Assembly (NCBI RefSeq): GCF_014633365.1
Contig: NC_068350.1
Span: forward strand, 30,247,119 to 30,311,118
Reading direction: 5' to 3'
Source of the DNA: Diospyros lotus
Taxonomy: Eukaryota > Streptophyta > Magnoliopsida > Ericales > Ebenaceae
DNA length: 64,000 nt
Below, piece by piece: positions 34,331-46,979 of this stretch. A program made the position numbers and the translations under genes. Every line of letters begins with the position of its first letter. Within the stretch, counting starts at the first letter, position 1. The notes beneath the pieces are model-generated. The model searched no databases, was not told where the DNA came from, and saw only the letters and a list, made by a program, of their open reading frames with translations.

Positions 34331-35433
34331 GTCTATGGCATAAAACTTCAAAATATTATATCTTTTGAAGATATATAGAAATTTTGTGATTTATGCTCTA
34401 TATTGTCAAAAACCAAACATAATTTGTTTTACTTTTTGGCAATAATGGACATACATGTATGCTTATTAGGTTAATTGGTATTTACTCTTGTATTGCTTCA
34501 GTAAGAAATTGTACTTCGACTTTAAAATTTAAAGAACCAAACTATGTGGTCAATCATTTGAGATAAACACTCAACTTATTCCTAACCTCTTTGGCACTTG
34601 ACTCATATGATATTGGATCTATACATTTACCCTTTTGTTTTGATGGCTATGGAAGTTAAAGAATGTTTAAATGCAAAATGGTATATTTTGCTCTTGTTTT
34701 GTGATTACAAGTATAGCTATGATTATCAAAAGACAAATGTATGTTCTTAAAGCCTATCCTTGATGTTTCTTGCATGAAATCTGTCATAACTTGTTTGGTT
34801 TTGTATGTTGAAATCATTTATCCTTCAAATATATGTGAAATAAGTACATTAATTATGGTTGATTCTTTGAATGGATCTTATGAATTTCTAGTAATTAATA
34901 TAAAGTAAAATTACTCATTTCATTTTTTCATGTCATGTTAAGGGGGAGTTCTTTCATCTTAAGAAATATTATATTTTACTCTTGTGTTCCTCATTTAGCA
35001 TATAAGTTTCTTTGGTTAAATGAACGGATTAGGTGCTTATTAATTCTTGATTCCCTAGCATTTGTGATTATGTCATCTTAAGGGGGAGCTTAAGGTACGT
35101 TTCTCTCTAACTCTATTTTTTATGTTGGTTTAAGGGAGAGTCCTTCTTTTAACTTTTTTATTTGGAATACTACATTATTTCCAATTGTAGTTCTCTCTCA
35201 CATATCTAAAGAATGATTAAATCTAATGAATGACTTGTTTTCTAATCATATCAGTTTAAGGAGTTTTTTAATATAAAATTGCTTGTAAGCATTATCTCAA
35301 AATTCATTTATTTATAGGGGAGTATTAAGCTTTCATTTTCCAAAATAAATCTTTTTTGATTTATGACAAAAAGGGGGAGAGAGATATGTATTAAAATTGA
35401 TTTTAAGTTTTGTCATCATCAAAAAGGAGAGAT
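34331..35433 (+). other. 3' internal region of the SIRE-like element
   Basis: AT-rich sequence with repeated GGGGGAG tracts (34943, 35083, 35373) and the final purine tract AAAAAGGAGAGA at 35421-35432, the likely polypurine tract for second-strand priming. No env-like frame remains. Confidence 0.6.
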
Positions 35434-38400
35434 TGATATTTTACTCTTGTGTCGGTTTTGATAATGAAAAATAAATTATTTATATCCTAATTCAAATATA
35501 TTGTTGAGATTAATATTTTACTCTTATGTTGGTTTTGATGATGAAAAACAAATTATTCATATCCTAACTCAAGTATATTGTTTTCAAACAAAAATCAATT
35601 TCAAGTATGAAGATTTGCAACAATTTATATTTTGACTTAAACAAATCTCCTAAATGATTTTTATAAAATAGTTTTGAACCATTGGATAAATGAAGCAAAA
35701 CATTTTCAAAAACAAAAGTCCATGCATGCTCTTTATGGATTGATATTTTTGTCTTTGACCTGATTTTTAATGATGAAATTTAGTTATATTTTATGATGGA
35801 ATTATTTTATTAATTTTTATTAACCTAGTGCTCTAAATTTCTTTTATAAGATTTATTAAATATCAAAATAAAAATTAATCATACAATTAAATGTCAAAAA
35901 TATTTTTATAAATTTCTTGATGACATTTGAAATGTTATGTTTCTATTTGATCAAAATTATTGAATGAAAAGTAAATCTAATATCAAAATATCTTGTGATA
36001 AATTTTTTAATGGCATTTGGAATATTATGTTTTTAATTAATTAAAAACATGTTAAATGAAAATTAATTTCAGCATCTAATCTTATAAAAACATTTCTATG
36101 GCATTTGGAGCATCATATTTTTATTTGATTAAAAATGTTGTATAAAACTTATTTTTCAAAAAGCTTAAAAATAAATTAAATAACAAGAGCAATTAAATAT
36201 ATATATATATATATATTCAAGTGGCAGCCCAAGGAATCGATCTAGCCTTAAGGGAGATTTAAGGATATGAATGGAACTACTCAAGTTGCAACTTTCTTTG
36301 TTATGTAGGCGCACGAATTTATATATAACCAAACTTACATATGTAATGACCCATTTTTTGGTCTATGTCATGGTTAATGATTTTATTTTATTTTAGTGAA
36401 TATATATATATATATTGGATTATAGAGAAATCTAGAGGTTGAAAATTTAATAAAATAGGTTGAGTTTAATGTATGGGTTGGGCTAATGTGAAAAGCCCAA
36501 AGGCTTGAGATAGCTAAAAATTTAATAAAACCCATTTCTAATGGATTGGACCTAAACTATGTGAGTTGTGAATTTAGTTAAATTGAAGTGAATTGGGTTA
36601 GGCCTTAAGTGTTGGGTCAAGTTAGAAAATGAACTCTTTAGCCTTACGAGAGTTGGGCCTAATTAGTAAGAGTTGAATTAATGGGTTGTGTTTGATCCCA
36701 TTTGCTATGTTGTGAGATAAATTAAAGGAAAATGTAATTTAATTGTGAAATGTCAAGAAAGGGTATAAGGTCTTTATGTTGAGTGTGAAAAAGGTAAGGG
36801 TAAATAGAAAATTGTATAAATGAGTTGATAAAGAAAATGGAAAAAGAAATGAGAAATAGTAAATGTCCGAAATAGGCATGATAATAATTGTGATTGTGTG
36901 TGTAAGTGAAGGGCAAAATGGTCTTTGGTGAGAGACACATGGCCCTCTCTTTTTCCCATTTTCCTCTCATTTGTCTCTCAATCATTCTTCTTTTTCCTCA
37001 TTTCCCTCTCCTTTGTTCCCTCCATTCTCTCTCTTATTTCCTTTTCCGGGAATTCTTCCTCTTGTTTCTTCTTCTTCTTCTCCTCCATTTTCATTTTCTT
37101 CATTTGAAGCAAGAGTGAGTTTCAAGTTTGAAGACAAGTTCTTCTTGGTTTATCACCATCTAAAGAAATGTAAGTTCTCCTTGCATCTCTCTTGTTATGC
37201 AAGATTTCTTCTCTTCATTTTGATGTATAAGTTTCTTGTTTAATTCCCTTCATTTTAGTATATCTTGCTTTCTTCATGGCTAAAAATACCATTTTTGTTA
37301 AAAATGGGTCTCTCCTTTTATTTGTAAATATTTTGTAAAAATTCTTCAAAATTAACGGGTCTTGTTGGATCTTCACTTGGGCCTTGATTTACTCAAAAAT
37401 AATTCAAAGAATGGCATAATATTGGTTAGATTAGAGAAAAACAATTATTTGTTGGGTTGTTTTGCATTATGTTCGTATGTTGTTTTAGGCCGTGGTAGCC
37501 TGCGTATACTCTATTATTTTAGCCATAACTCTCATTAAAAATATCCGATTTGAGATCTATTTAATAAATTGTAAACTAGACTAGACAAGCTTCGATTTGA
37601 TATAGAGTTTGAATTTTTTGGCTTCGATTTGAGCCTCCAATGGCCTTGTTAATTCTGCTAAAAAAATTTGTAATTTACTACTCCATGTAATTAATTCAAC
37701 CTTGCTTGGGTTTTTGCGGTATAACTTTCTATGGTTATATCCAATTTTCAATACGTTTGTTTCTATATAAACTAAAAATCATAGGATTCATTTCGATATA
37801 GGATTTGAAATTTTTGCTCATGATTTGAACCCATAAAAGTCTTAATAAAAAATTTCGCCCAGAATGCTGTAATTTTACTGTAGCAATCTTGCCTTGCTTC
37901 TGTTTTGGGGAAATAACTCATTGTGATTATTTCTGATTTTTAATCCAATTATTGTTTCAGAAACTAGAGATCTGAGGCTTCAATTTGATATATCTTTCAT
38001 AAAATTTGACTAAGAAACGAGCCCAAAATAGGCCTTTGAAGTTACCCTTTGAAATTTGAAAATTTCCTAAAAATTGTCTAATTAATCCTTTTTGTGTGAA
38101 ATTTTTCTTAATCATTGATGATTGGCATGAAATTGGGATATGCTTATGTGATGCATGATTACATTGATTTGCGCACCTATTATTTTGTGAGACAGCTATG
38201 TCTGTGGGTGAGAAAAGGATATCCTATGAACGCCTAACGCGGGTGAGGTGGCCATCAACCTAGTAGGCAAGGCTCAAATTGTTATTGCTTGTTGATGTAT
38301 TTTCATGATGCATATATATTCATATATGGATATATTGGACGTGGAAGCCTTGGAAATTATGTGAAAAATTCCTTCCTATTAGTGCATGTGCATGAGCATG

Positions 38401-39893
38401 GAAATAACTACATGGTATGTATAATAATCATGACATGGGAAATTGACGTAAATGGAAAACTTATGAGTTGTGTTATACTGATATCTTCTCATAGAGTTGT
38501 TTACTCTATCTTGATTGTCCATACCATTAATTTTATATCTCCATGCTTTATAAATATACTTGTTGAGTCTTATGGCTCACCTTGTTTACTCTCATGTCAT
38601 TCCAAGTAAAAATAAAGCAGTGGTTGAGGGCGAGTCCAGTGGAACTAAAGCCCAGGGTTAGAGATGTACAGAGACCTCCTAGATTAGATGATCCATGTTA
38701 GTGTTTGTGAAAAGGACATGTGTGAGAAAAATTTATGTTGTAATATTTATTAGTGCCCTTGTATTTCATTTTGTGTAGGCCATGGTGCCAAGATGTTGTA
38801 AACCTTTATGTTGGCTTTTGTTGAATTTATCTTAAGGATCGTAATGTGATGTTGTATGTTATTGTTTTATATCATCCTTGTGATGACCTCTTTTCAGATA
38901 TCCTATGCTAGCAGGACTATCCGGGAATAGGCCACTACAACATATAATACTATAAAAGAAAATTAATTTAAGTGGCTCTGGAGAGACTTGAACGTGCGCT
39001 TCCAGCAACCCAAGGACTTTATGTGGGCGTACGTTGCCATTCCTCCTGGGTGTTCCCTTGCGCTCAAACTTATATATATTCTTAATCAAAAATTTAGTTT
39101 TTAATCTATCGACAGATTCTCTCTTTCCTATCGATAGACAGAATATTTGTAATCAAAACTGTCGACAATTTTCTTTATTTTGTCGATAGTTTTTCATTTC
39201 TAAGCCTATTATATGTCGACAGTTTGTTACACAGAAATCTTCCAACGGCTAGTTTTTCAACTCCAACGGTCACAAACGACTATATTTGTCTTGAAACTTT
39301 TGGGACGCCTATAAATACAAATCAAAGATGATCTTGAAAAGGCTAATGGATGGGAATGAATTGAAGTGAGCTTACAAATTATTTACATCTTCTCAATTTG
39401 TATTTGTGCTTTCATGATTTTGTCTCAAAGGCTTTGATCTTCATTTATATTTAATTGTTTCAAGCCTTGTATCTTCTTGAGAGACATTGTAACTAAGAGT
39501 GTATACTCTTATAACCTCTCCATTAAACATTTCTTGTATTTCCTAGGTTGTGTAGATAGAGGGCTTACTTATGTAAGTAGGAGGTTGTATTTCCTAGTCT
39601 TGAACTAAAGGGCCTACTTGGGTTCAAGTAAGAGATTACAGTGGATTAGTTTAAAATCCTTAGTGAGGAGCTAAGATAGTGGATTAGGCTTAGTTTAAGC
39701 CAAACTACTATAAATCTTTGTGTTCATCTCTTGGTTATGATTTTTGTTTCATATATTTTTCCAAGCATTTCATTAATCCTCACTTGCATTGAAGTTTTAT
39801 TTTTCATCAAAAGGATTTCAAGTTTTAAACTAAATTTTAAATTACCCAATCACCTCCCTCTTGGGTGTGTGCCACAGCATTTCAAACCTATTA
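35434..39893 (+). repeat. 3' LTR of the SIRE-like element (split by a solo LTR)
   Basis: Runs 35434-36341 and 38940-39893. Its first 76 bp are tandemly duplicated (35434-35509 and 35510 onward), a change absent from the 5' LTR. TCGA palindromes lie at 39098-39235 and the TATA box at 39310. It ends ACCTATTA where the 5' LTR ends ACCTATCA. Confidence 0.82.
36342..38939 (+). mobile_element. Solo LTR, TGTAA family, plus strand (2598 bp)
   Basis: Starts TGTAATGACCC and ends AGGCCACTACA with a perfect duplication ACATA (36337-36341 and 38940-38944). The hairpin TGAGTC-TTAT-GGCTCA at 38564-38579 is followed by TCATTCCAAGTAAA. The start is near-identical to the LTR at 2949 on the minus strand. No internal domain. 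Confidence 0.9.
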
Positions 39894-40170
39894 ATCACCC
39901 TACCATCAATAACTCATATTGATCGAGATAGTAAACTTTGTACTAGTCTATACTCAACTAATTAAAGTCCCTAGAGAATCTCATCACATTCTTAACACTT
40001 AAGAATAAAACTCCCAAACAAAAAATCTAGGGACTCATCCATATATCAAATTGGAGAGTTTATGAATAAAGATAAACTTGTATTTTATTAATATATACAA
40101 AATACAACAAATATATTTATTACAAGCCCACTAGACGTCAGCTAAATCTAACATTAGGGCATACTAAACT

Positions 40171-43100
40171 TGTAAGGGCCCACTCTCGAATATTCCCGCT
40201 AGCATAGGATATTCGAAAGGAGGTCATCACAGTGACGATATAGAACAAACCATATTAAAACAAACAACTCATTTCATTACTAGTAGCGGAACTAAATTAA
40301 GGTTCAATTACATTTCCAATACCTCATAAGTCTAGGCTCGAAAGCCATACAAAATAAATAAAGGCTCTAGTGTGAATTAACAGAATAAAACTCATTTCAT
40401 TACAAACCTCTCCAAAATGCTACTAAGGATCTTCAAGGTAGGACGCGTCTCCATATACCACTATCCTTAGGCCTTAGTCTCATTGGACTCACCCCTAATA
40501 ACGGTCTTTCCTTTACCTAGAATGACAAGAAAGATCAAGTGAGCCACAAAACTCAACAAGTTCGAAAAACAATAAATAATGAATAGGACCTAAGAACATG
40601 GTGACACCAAAAAGAGTAATCAATGATTCAACAGTTATGTACAAAATTCATAGTTTATGAATTTATCAATTCAAATTTAAATATTTCATGCCACCATATA
40701 CCACTATGCAATTGTGCATAAGATTTCAATGTCAGTATCAAATCTAGCAGGCTCGCAAGCCATCAATTAACACATGCAAAAGTGCATCATTTCAATGTTA
40801 GTATCAAATCTCCCCGGCTCTCAAGCCATCAATCAACACATGTAAAAGTGTATCATTTCAATAGAATCTCACAAATAAATATAGAGCCAATCTGTCAGGT
40901 TATGGCCACCTTGTCTCGCGCCAAGTACTCTAGGGTATTCTTTTCCCTCCGCGCAAAATAGTAAGTGCGCAATATATATATATATATGACATGTACATGT
41001 ATACATCATGTATGCATTTGCCAACCACATGCATTTAAATTCTCGTTTCCTCAATATTCATACTTTCAACACCATTTACCCATATTGGGTATTTTACCAT
41101 CATTAGATAAATTCAACAAATCTTACTTCATAGCACTTACCACATTCAAGATGTAGATTATAACATATAAATAATTTTGGGAGATGCTATTAAGGCTAAA
41201 TCTTGATTCACATTTGCGGAGTATTATAGATTTAATATGCTATTTTTCCCATCGTAATAATCCTTTAAATTCATTCAATAATTATGCTAAGTTAACATTG
41301 ATATGAATTTTGGGGAAAACATATTCAGATGGTGTGCACATTTGGGTAGATTTATTAAATTGAATGCAACATTCGAATGGGGTATAAATATGTATATATG
41401 GTGATTCAAATAGGGCAGGGGCAATTCGAATGATTTATATTATATATGCAGGGGGTGATTTGAATAGGTCCAGAGGTATGATTTGAATAGGGTATGTATA
41501 CATTTATATAGGTGATTCGAATGGCATATGCATATTTATATAAGTGATTCAAATGGTATATGTATATATATATATAGGTTATTTGAATGGAACATGGGTC
41601 ATTCGAATGGTGTGTGTATATATATATGGATGATTCGAATAAGGAATGGGGTGGTTCAAATGGACTTATTCATATGTGGGAGTGTGATTCGGATCACTCA
41701 AGAGGCAATTCGGATTGCTCAAGAGGCTATTCAAATTCAGCATGCGTATACATATATATAGGTGATTCAAAATAGTAAATTTCAGATTTTTCACCAAGAT
41801 TGACAGGGCCATTACGGACTCAATATAAAGGCACATAATGCGGGTAATATATCAAAATGAAGCCTCGGATGTCTAGTTTACATCCCAACAAATGGATCTC
41901 AATTTGGAGATGGGAACATAAAGTTATAGGCATAAGAACACTAGGTGGTCAGACTACACGAAAACAGTAAGCTACGAATTTCTTGGCAAAAATTAATAGG
42001 GTTGTTACAGGCTCAAAACATAACCAAATCATTCAAATAATACATCGAATTGAATCCTATGAAGTCTAGTTTCCAACGCATCAAACAAATCATAAATTGG
42101 ATATCATCACAGAGAGATATACCTAAAAGAATGAAGCATAGTCACATCCGCTACAATAAATCATGAATTTGAATCGCACATTCAGATGATAGGGAAATTC
42201 ATTTGGATGAGGGCACTTTAGGATCCAAATGTTAGGAAAAAATTAGTATAATTTGATCAACTTACATGCAATTCATTCGGATATGGGAGGAACTCATTCG
42301 GATGGGTTTGTTATATATTCGAATGAGACTATTCTAGGCAATTTTGACATCATTTGGTAATCTGAGCATAAATCTCTCGTCCAAGCTCCAATTGAGGTTA
42401 TTCAAGATGCTACGAAAAGAAAAGAAAATTATCTACAACTTTCATGTTTTGAGTTTTGAGATATTATGGCTTCATCAAGGTCAAAATTGGGCTTAAAGTT
42501 GCTACCATTGTGATTTATCTGGATATGGCTATCTTTTGAGTGTAGCATTCGGATGGGTTTGGTATATATAGTCAGATGAGGCTATGCACATTCTTTTACC
42601 TTTTTAAAAACTCATTAGGATAAGACACACTCATCTAAAAGTTACTCACATGACTTCTCAAGACTCATTCGGATAAGATACACGTGTATATATATATATC
42701 ACTATTCCTTCGAATGTAGAACTAGCAAAGTTCCTCATCCTTCCCTAGTTATATAAATGCCATTCACGAAGGAGACTTGGGATGATTCAAACCCCAAAGA
42801 GACATCAATGAGACCTCAGGAAAACAAGTCGAGAAATCCAAAGACACACAGTAGAGGGGAACCACATACAGTAATAGACATATATATATATATAATCCCT
42901 CACAGTGACTAAAATGAGAAAGCTAACAGGGAGACTCACATGAGAACAAAAAATAAACAAGAGAACTTGCACTGAAAATAAGAGATGAGTGTAAGGATAA
43001 CTTGCCTAAGGAGATGTCCCAACAAAAGAATAGCTGAAACTCTTCCACTGAGGCTCCGGTCACTAACAGAAAAATGGGAGACGAAAAAGAAGATGAAGTA

Positions 43101-43639
43101 GAAGGAGAACACAAAAACAAAGGAGATTATGTAGCAGCTGGAGAAAGAGAACGAAAGAGATGGAAATAGAATTAGGAGGTAAATCGCTACAAAAAGGGAA
43201 CAGAATAAAAGGATACGGTGTACAAAAGATCAAGGGAAAGTGGCTGCAGGGCTGCATGCCTATTCTCGCGAGATGACAATTTCGCCCCTTGCTCACGCAG
43301 CAGATAACATTTTCAAGAAACTTCTGGCTACCTATTTCAAATTTAATCTCTCTTCTTATTTCACCTATTTTCCAATTGAATTTAAACCTCCACTACTCAA
43401 ATGGGCTCAAGCCCTCATCGTGTCCCACTTACCTTATTGCCTAATTTCTTTAAAATTAAGCCCATACACTTATTTCCACAATCACACAAACCATAAAACA
43501 AAATTATTCAATCCAAATTATTTCCATGCCATCAAAGCAATTTATCATTAAATACTAAAATACTTAAACCCACATTTAAAATGCTATTAAACTGGCATTT
43601 AAGTAATAAAACACCTAGAACCATTTTAGGGTTGTTACA
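40171..43639 (-). mobile_element. Solo LTR, TGTAA family, minus strand (3469 bp)
   Basis: On the plus strand it begins TGTAAGGGCCC and ends GGGTTGTTACA, with a perfect duplication AAACT (40166-40170 and 43640-43644). Hairpin arms TGAGCC (40540-40545) and AACTCA (40550-40555) pair fully if G-U wobbles are allowed in the minus-strand RNA; ACCTAGAATGAC is adjacent at 40515. TTCGAAT-type palindromes are clustered at 41330-42720. Many segments match the plus-strand copy at 25477-29084. Confidence 0.9.
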
Positions 43640-44671
43640 AAACTAACATCGTCTTGCCTCTTCCATTGTTGCTTCTAGGTTTTTCCCTTCTATTACTATT
43701 GATGTTGTTGTTGGTCAGAAGTGTCACCATCTTCATCTTCAGCATTTCAAGGCCGTCTCTCGCCATCATTGCCCACAGTCACTTGGACAATCTTGGTCTT
43801 GCCAGACCGCTGACCTTTATTCTCTAACAATGCCTTGGTTTGGGTCTTTCCCGGTTATCGCTTTTCCCTCACCCACGGGTCTTCCCCAACCATCTCTCAC
43901 GGTCGTCAATCTTCTATGGTTGTCGATCTTTTGCTGCCATCACTGTAGGTCTTTCGCAACTACTGCCACCTATCTTCTGGGAGTTTTCCACTTCCGCCAT
44001 GGATTTCTTCCAAGTGTGCTTTTTCAGCCAAGCTTCCTCCAGAAGCTTCCCTTATAATATATATATATATATATGCCAAGCTTCCAAGAGAAGCTTCTTT
44101 CTAGAACCTATATATATATATATATAAATGCCTTTGGCTTTTTTTTCAATTTTTTTATGTTTATATATGTATAAAGAAAGAATTAGAAAAGGAAAAGTGG
44201 CAGGTATTAAAGGAAACAACATGAGATTATCATATACATGTATATTATATAGCCGATCTGCAAATTTGTGGCCTTCCAAATTCTATATCCTACTGCATTG
44301 TCTGCTTCTTACTTCTTTCATGGAATGTCTTCTCTTCCAATTGATTTGATTCAACTTCTTGCAGCTTGAGATTTTGCAAGAGCCATTGTAACATTCTTAG
44401 GGTTTTTGGATGTTGCCCACAGATAACACCAATTGTTGTTGTTGAAATATAATAATAAATTTATTTGATTAGAAACATCGTCGTCAATTAGCAGCCTGAA
44501 TTTGCAAAAAAAGAACAGTTATAGGGTGTGGGGAGGTCCCCATGCAAACACTTTGATACTTAACTTAGACACTGAAGATAATGAAGAGCATATTGAAAAT
44601 AGTATTGGAGACGTATATTTTCTATAATGAGTGTCTGGCTATTTATAAAGGGGCATGGAGTAATTCGAAGT
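43640..44671. other. Unassigned stretch, no gene recognised
   Basis: Pyrimidine-rich sequence up to 44040, two (AT)n runs (44056-44073, 44110-44127) and repeated AAGCTTC motifs in both orientations at 44030-44100. The two long overlapping frames at 43830-44127 have no recognisable domain and the AT runs end them. It may be part of a transposon leader. Confidence 0.3.
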
Positions 44672-44870
44672 ACTCTAGGATTAAGATTTTTATAGATAAT
44701 GTTTATCTTGATTTTTTCTAACTTTGCTAGAATTAGTATTCTTATAGATAACGTTTATCTTAACATTTTCTAATCCTGTTAAGATTATGATTCTTACAAA
44801 TAACGTCTATCTTGACTTTTCTTAACCCTTCTAGGATTAGGATAACGTCTATCTCTCATAGATGACATTC
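44672..44870 (+). repeat. Degenerate tandem repeat, about 52 bp, about four copies
   Basis: Units contain CTAGGATTA, TCTTATAGATAACG and TTTATCTTGAC with TTTTCTAACCCT. The TTTATCTT anchor recurs near 44702, 44754 and 44806. Confidence 0.6.
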
Positions 44871-44924
44871 ATCTTCTCAGAGAAATTTTCAAATGTTGAA
44901 GTTATCTTAATTTGCGTGTTGCGT

Positions 44925-45230
44925 GGGATCCCCCTAGCGTACGGGGAAATTTACATCTTTTAGCTCAAAAATTTATTTTGATATTTTGGGCCCTTTTTTT
45001 CTCTTTTAATGAGTTTTTGTCTATGATACAATAGTAATGTTTGCCTTTAATAGATCAATCTATAGCGAATAGACTCCTTTATGGTAGTGTCTACTTCTAC
45101 AATCATTGGCTTTGTCATTTTACGAGACCTCTTCTCCAATAATTGTTAATGATGAGAGGGCACCTTCATGCTTCTCCTTCTTCTGGTAGTCGTCCTCTTG
45201 CATGGAAAGCTACCTCTAAATGTCCGTTTG
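44925..45230 (+). repeat. Second copy of the 17.1-kb repeat module
   Basis: Shares the order ACG-GGAAATTTA, CTTTTAGC, TTTTGGGC, GTCTATGA(T)ACAA and ATTGTTAATGATGAG with 17170-17380. Flanks differ; here the CACTA element follows directly. Confidence 0.5.
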
Positions 45231-45255
45231 CCTATGACACTATAAAAAACCTAGT

Positions 45256-45665
45256 ATTTAGCGGCGATTTTTTTTGCATTTAGCGGCGGTGAAAACCGCC
45301 GCTAAATCAGCCGTCGCGGGGCATTTAGCGGCGATTTTGACCAACCGCTAGAATAACCGCCGCTAATCACATTTTTTGCGGCGATTTTAAAACCGCCGCA
45401 AAATTAGTGATTTAGCGACGATTTTTCAACCGCCGTGAAAATTATAAAAAAAATTAAAATTTTTAATTTTAGCGGCGATTTTTCAACCGCTGCAAAAATA
45501 AAAAAAATAAAAATTTTAATTTTAGCAACTGTTTTTGAAACCGCCACAAAAATAAAAAAAAAATTAAAAATTTTATTTTTAGTGGCAGTTTTAGAACCTC
45601 TACAAAAATAAAAAAAAAATTAAAAATTTTAATTTTAGTGGCGGTTTCTAAAACCACGCTAAAAT
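45256..45665. repeat. Left subterminal GCGGC hairpin repeats of CACTA
   Basis: Repeated AGCGGCGATTTT and AACCGCCGC units, separated by AAAATTAAAATTTT spacers with a period near 60-65 bp in 45415-45665. CpG-containing copies decay progressively to TG or CA versions toward the interior, as expected from deamination of methylated DNA. Confidence 0.8.
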
Positions 45666-46979
45666 TAAAACAAAATTAAAAATTTTAATTTCTCCCACCC
45701 GCCCACGCCCACCCGTTGACCCGCTTGGACCACCCGCCTGTGCCGCGCAGCCACGTGGCCGCATGTTCGTGCGCCACGTGGCGAGGCTGGAAATTAAATT
45801 TCTAGCCTCTCCTTCCCCAGAGTTTCGAACCCGCAACCTCCACTGTGCATGTGTGTGCGCGCGACCGTCTGATCTGCCAAACTCCCTTGTTATATAACCA
45901 CATATATAAATTATATACCAAAACAACCACTACTTTCCATAATTATATTTTATATTTTTTAATATAAATTAAAAAACATTAATTAATTTATTATTTTTTA
46001 AAAGAGTAAAGGAATAAATTAAAAATAAATTAATTGAATTAAATTAACTAAATTAATTGATTAAAAAAATTTAATATTTTTAAAATTATTAAAATTTTGT
46101 TAAATTTATTTTTATTTTTATTTTTTAAATTAAATTTTTAATTAACTAGTGGTGAACCCATGTGATATATGGGAGAGTTTAATTTAAAAATAAAAAAATA
46201 AATTTATTATTTTAAATAATTTTAACATAATTGATAATTATAATTTTTTTTTAATCTTTAATCATGTTAAAATAATTTAAGTTTACTTAATTATTCACTA
46301 TTCAATATACTAATGGAGAACACTTTTAATTCAATATACTGTCATTTAATTAATGTATTAAAGAATAATTAACATATTAAATATGTCACTTGAGAAAATA
46401 CTTATAAATTTTTTTATTATATTATATTTATTTATAAATAAATATTTCCACTTAAAAACATTCGTTATTTTCTATTTATTATATTATAAATATAAATATA
46501 AATTAAAACTCCTAAATATGAGTAAGAATAAGTTTTTTCAATAATAACAAAATTTTAAAAAAATTAATTTTGATTTCTTCTATAGTCTTAAAAATGTGAT
46601 AACTTAAATATTAATTATCATTGAAAAATCCTAGCGTTTGACAACCTTAAATATTTTTTTATGAATTTGTTAAGACATCACATTTTCAAAACTATAATAT
46701 AATTATTAAAGTAATTAATAATTAATTAATCACTACCTTTGATTTAATGCAAGTTTTTGAGAGAAAAAATTCACCATTGATTGACACTTGGCAAAATACT
46801 TTATTTGACTATCATATTTTAATATTATATAAATATACATAGAATAAAGATATAAAAATAATATTTTAAATAAATAGATAATTTTCTATGATTTAATTAA
46901 TAGTTTAAGTTGTCTATTAATATTTCTCATAAAACTCATGCAAATTTAATACAAAACAATTAGTATTGAAAAACTCGTA

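Larger units (their letters stand above)
24599..39893 (+). mobile_element. SIRE/Maximus-like copia retrotransposon with three nested elements
   Basis: A complete but decayed copia element. The 5' LTR is 24599-29935, the primer site 29938-29950, gag 29991-31137, pol about 32409-34330, a purine tract AAAAAGGAGAGA at 35421-35432, and the 3' LTR 35434-39893. LTR ends are TGATATTTTACTC and AAACCTAT(C/T)A. The flanks ACCAC (24594-24598) and ATCAC (39894-39898) match in four of five bases. Excluding nested insertions the LTRs are about 1.72 and 1.86 kb. The TCATCATCAAAAAGGAGAG block before the 3' LTR and the integrase type suggest the SIRE lineage; this lineage call is inferred. It is inserted in the minus-strand copia LTR. 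Confidence 0.85.
20991..40153 (-). mobile_element. Copia LTR, minus strand, split by two nested insertions
   Basis: The LTR starts on the minus strand at 40153 with TGTTAGATTTAGC. It runs through 39894-40153, then 24008-24598, then 21008-21139, and ends next to the primer-binding site near 20988. After removing the solo LTR (21140-24007) and the SIRE-like element (24599-39893) about 1.0 kb remains, a normal copia LTR length. A diverged copy on the plus strand at 60116-61130 shares GATTTAG, TGAAT(A/G)TGACGC, GATCCTTAGA and AAGACCTCTCAG in the same order, which confirms the reconstruction. The internal domain and other LTR are not seen. Confidence 0.7.

Noticed and set aside
43830..44127. Two overlapping plus-strand frames of 75 and 95 codons
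   Set aside because: No domain and both run into (AT)n repeats; pyrimidine-rich composition explains the openness.
45815..45840. tRNA-like B-box (GTTTCGAACCC) suggesting a SINE or tRNA gene
   Set aside because: No A-box at proper spacing, no cloverleaf, and it lies inside a CACTA element.
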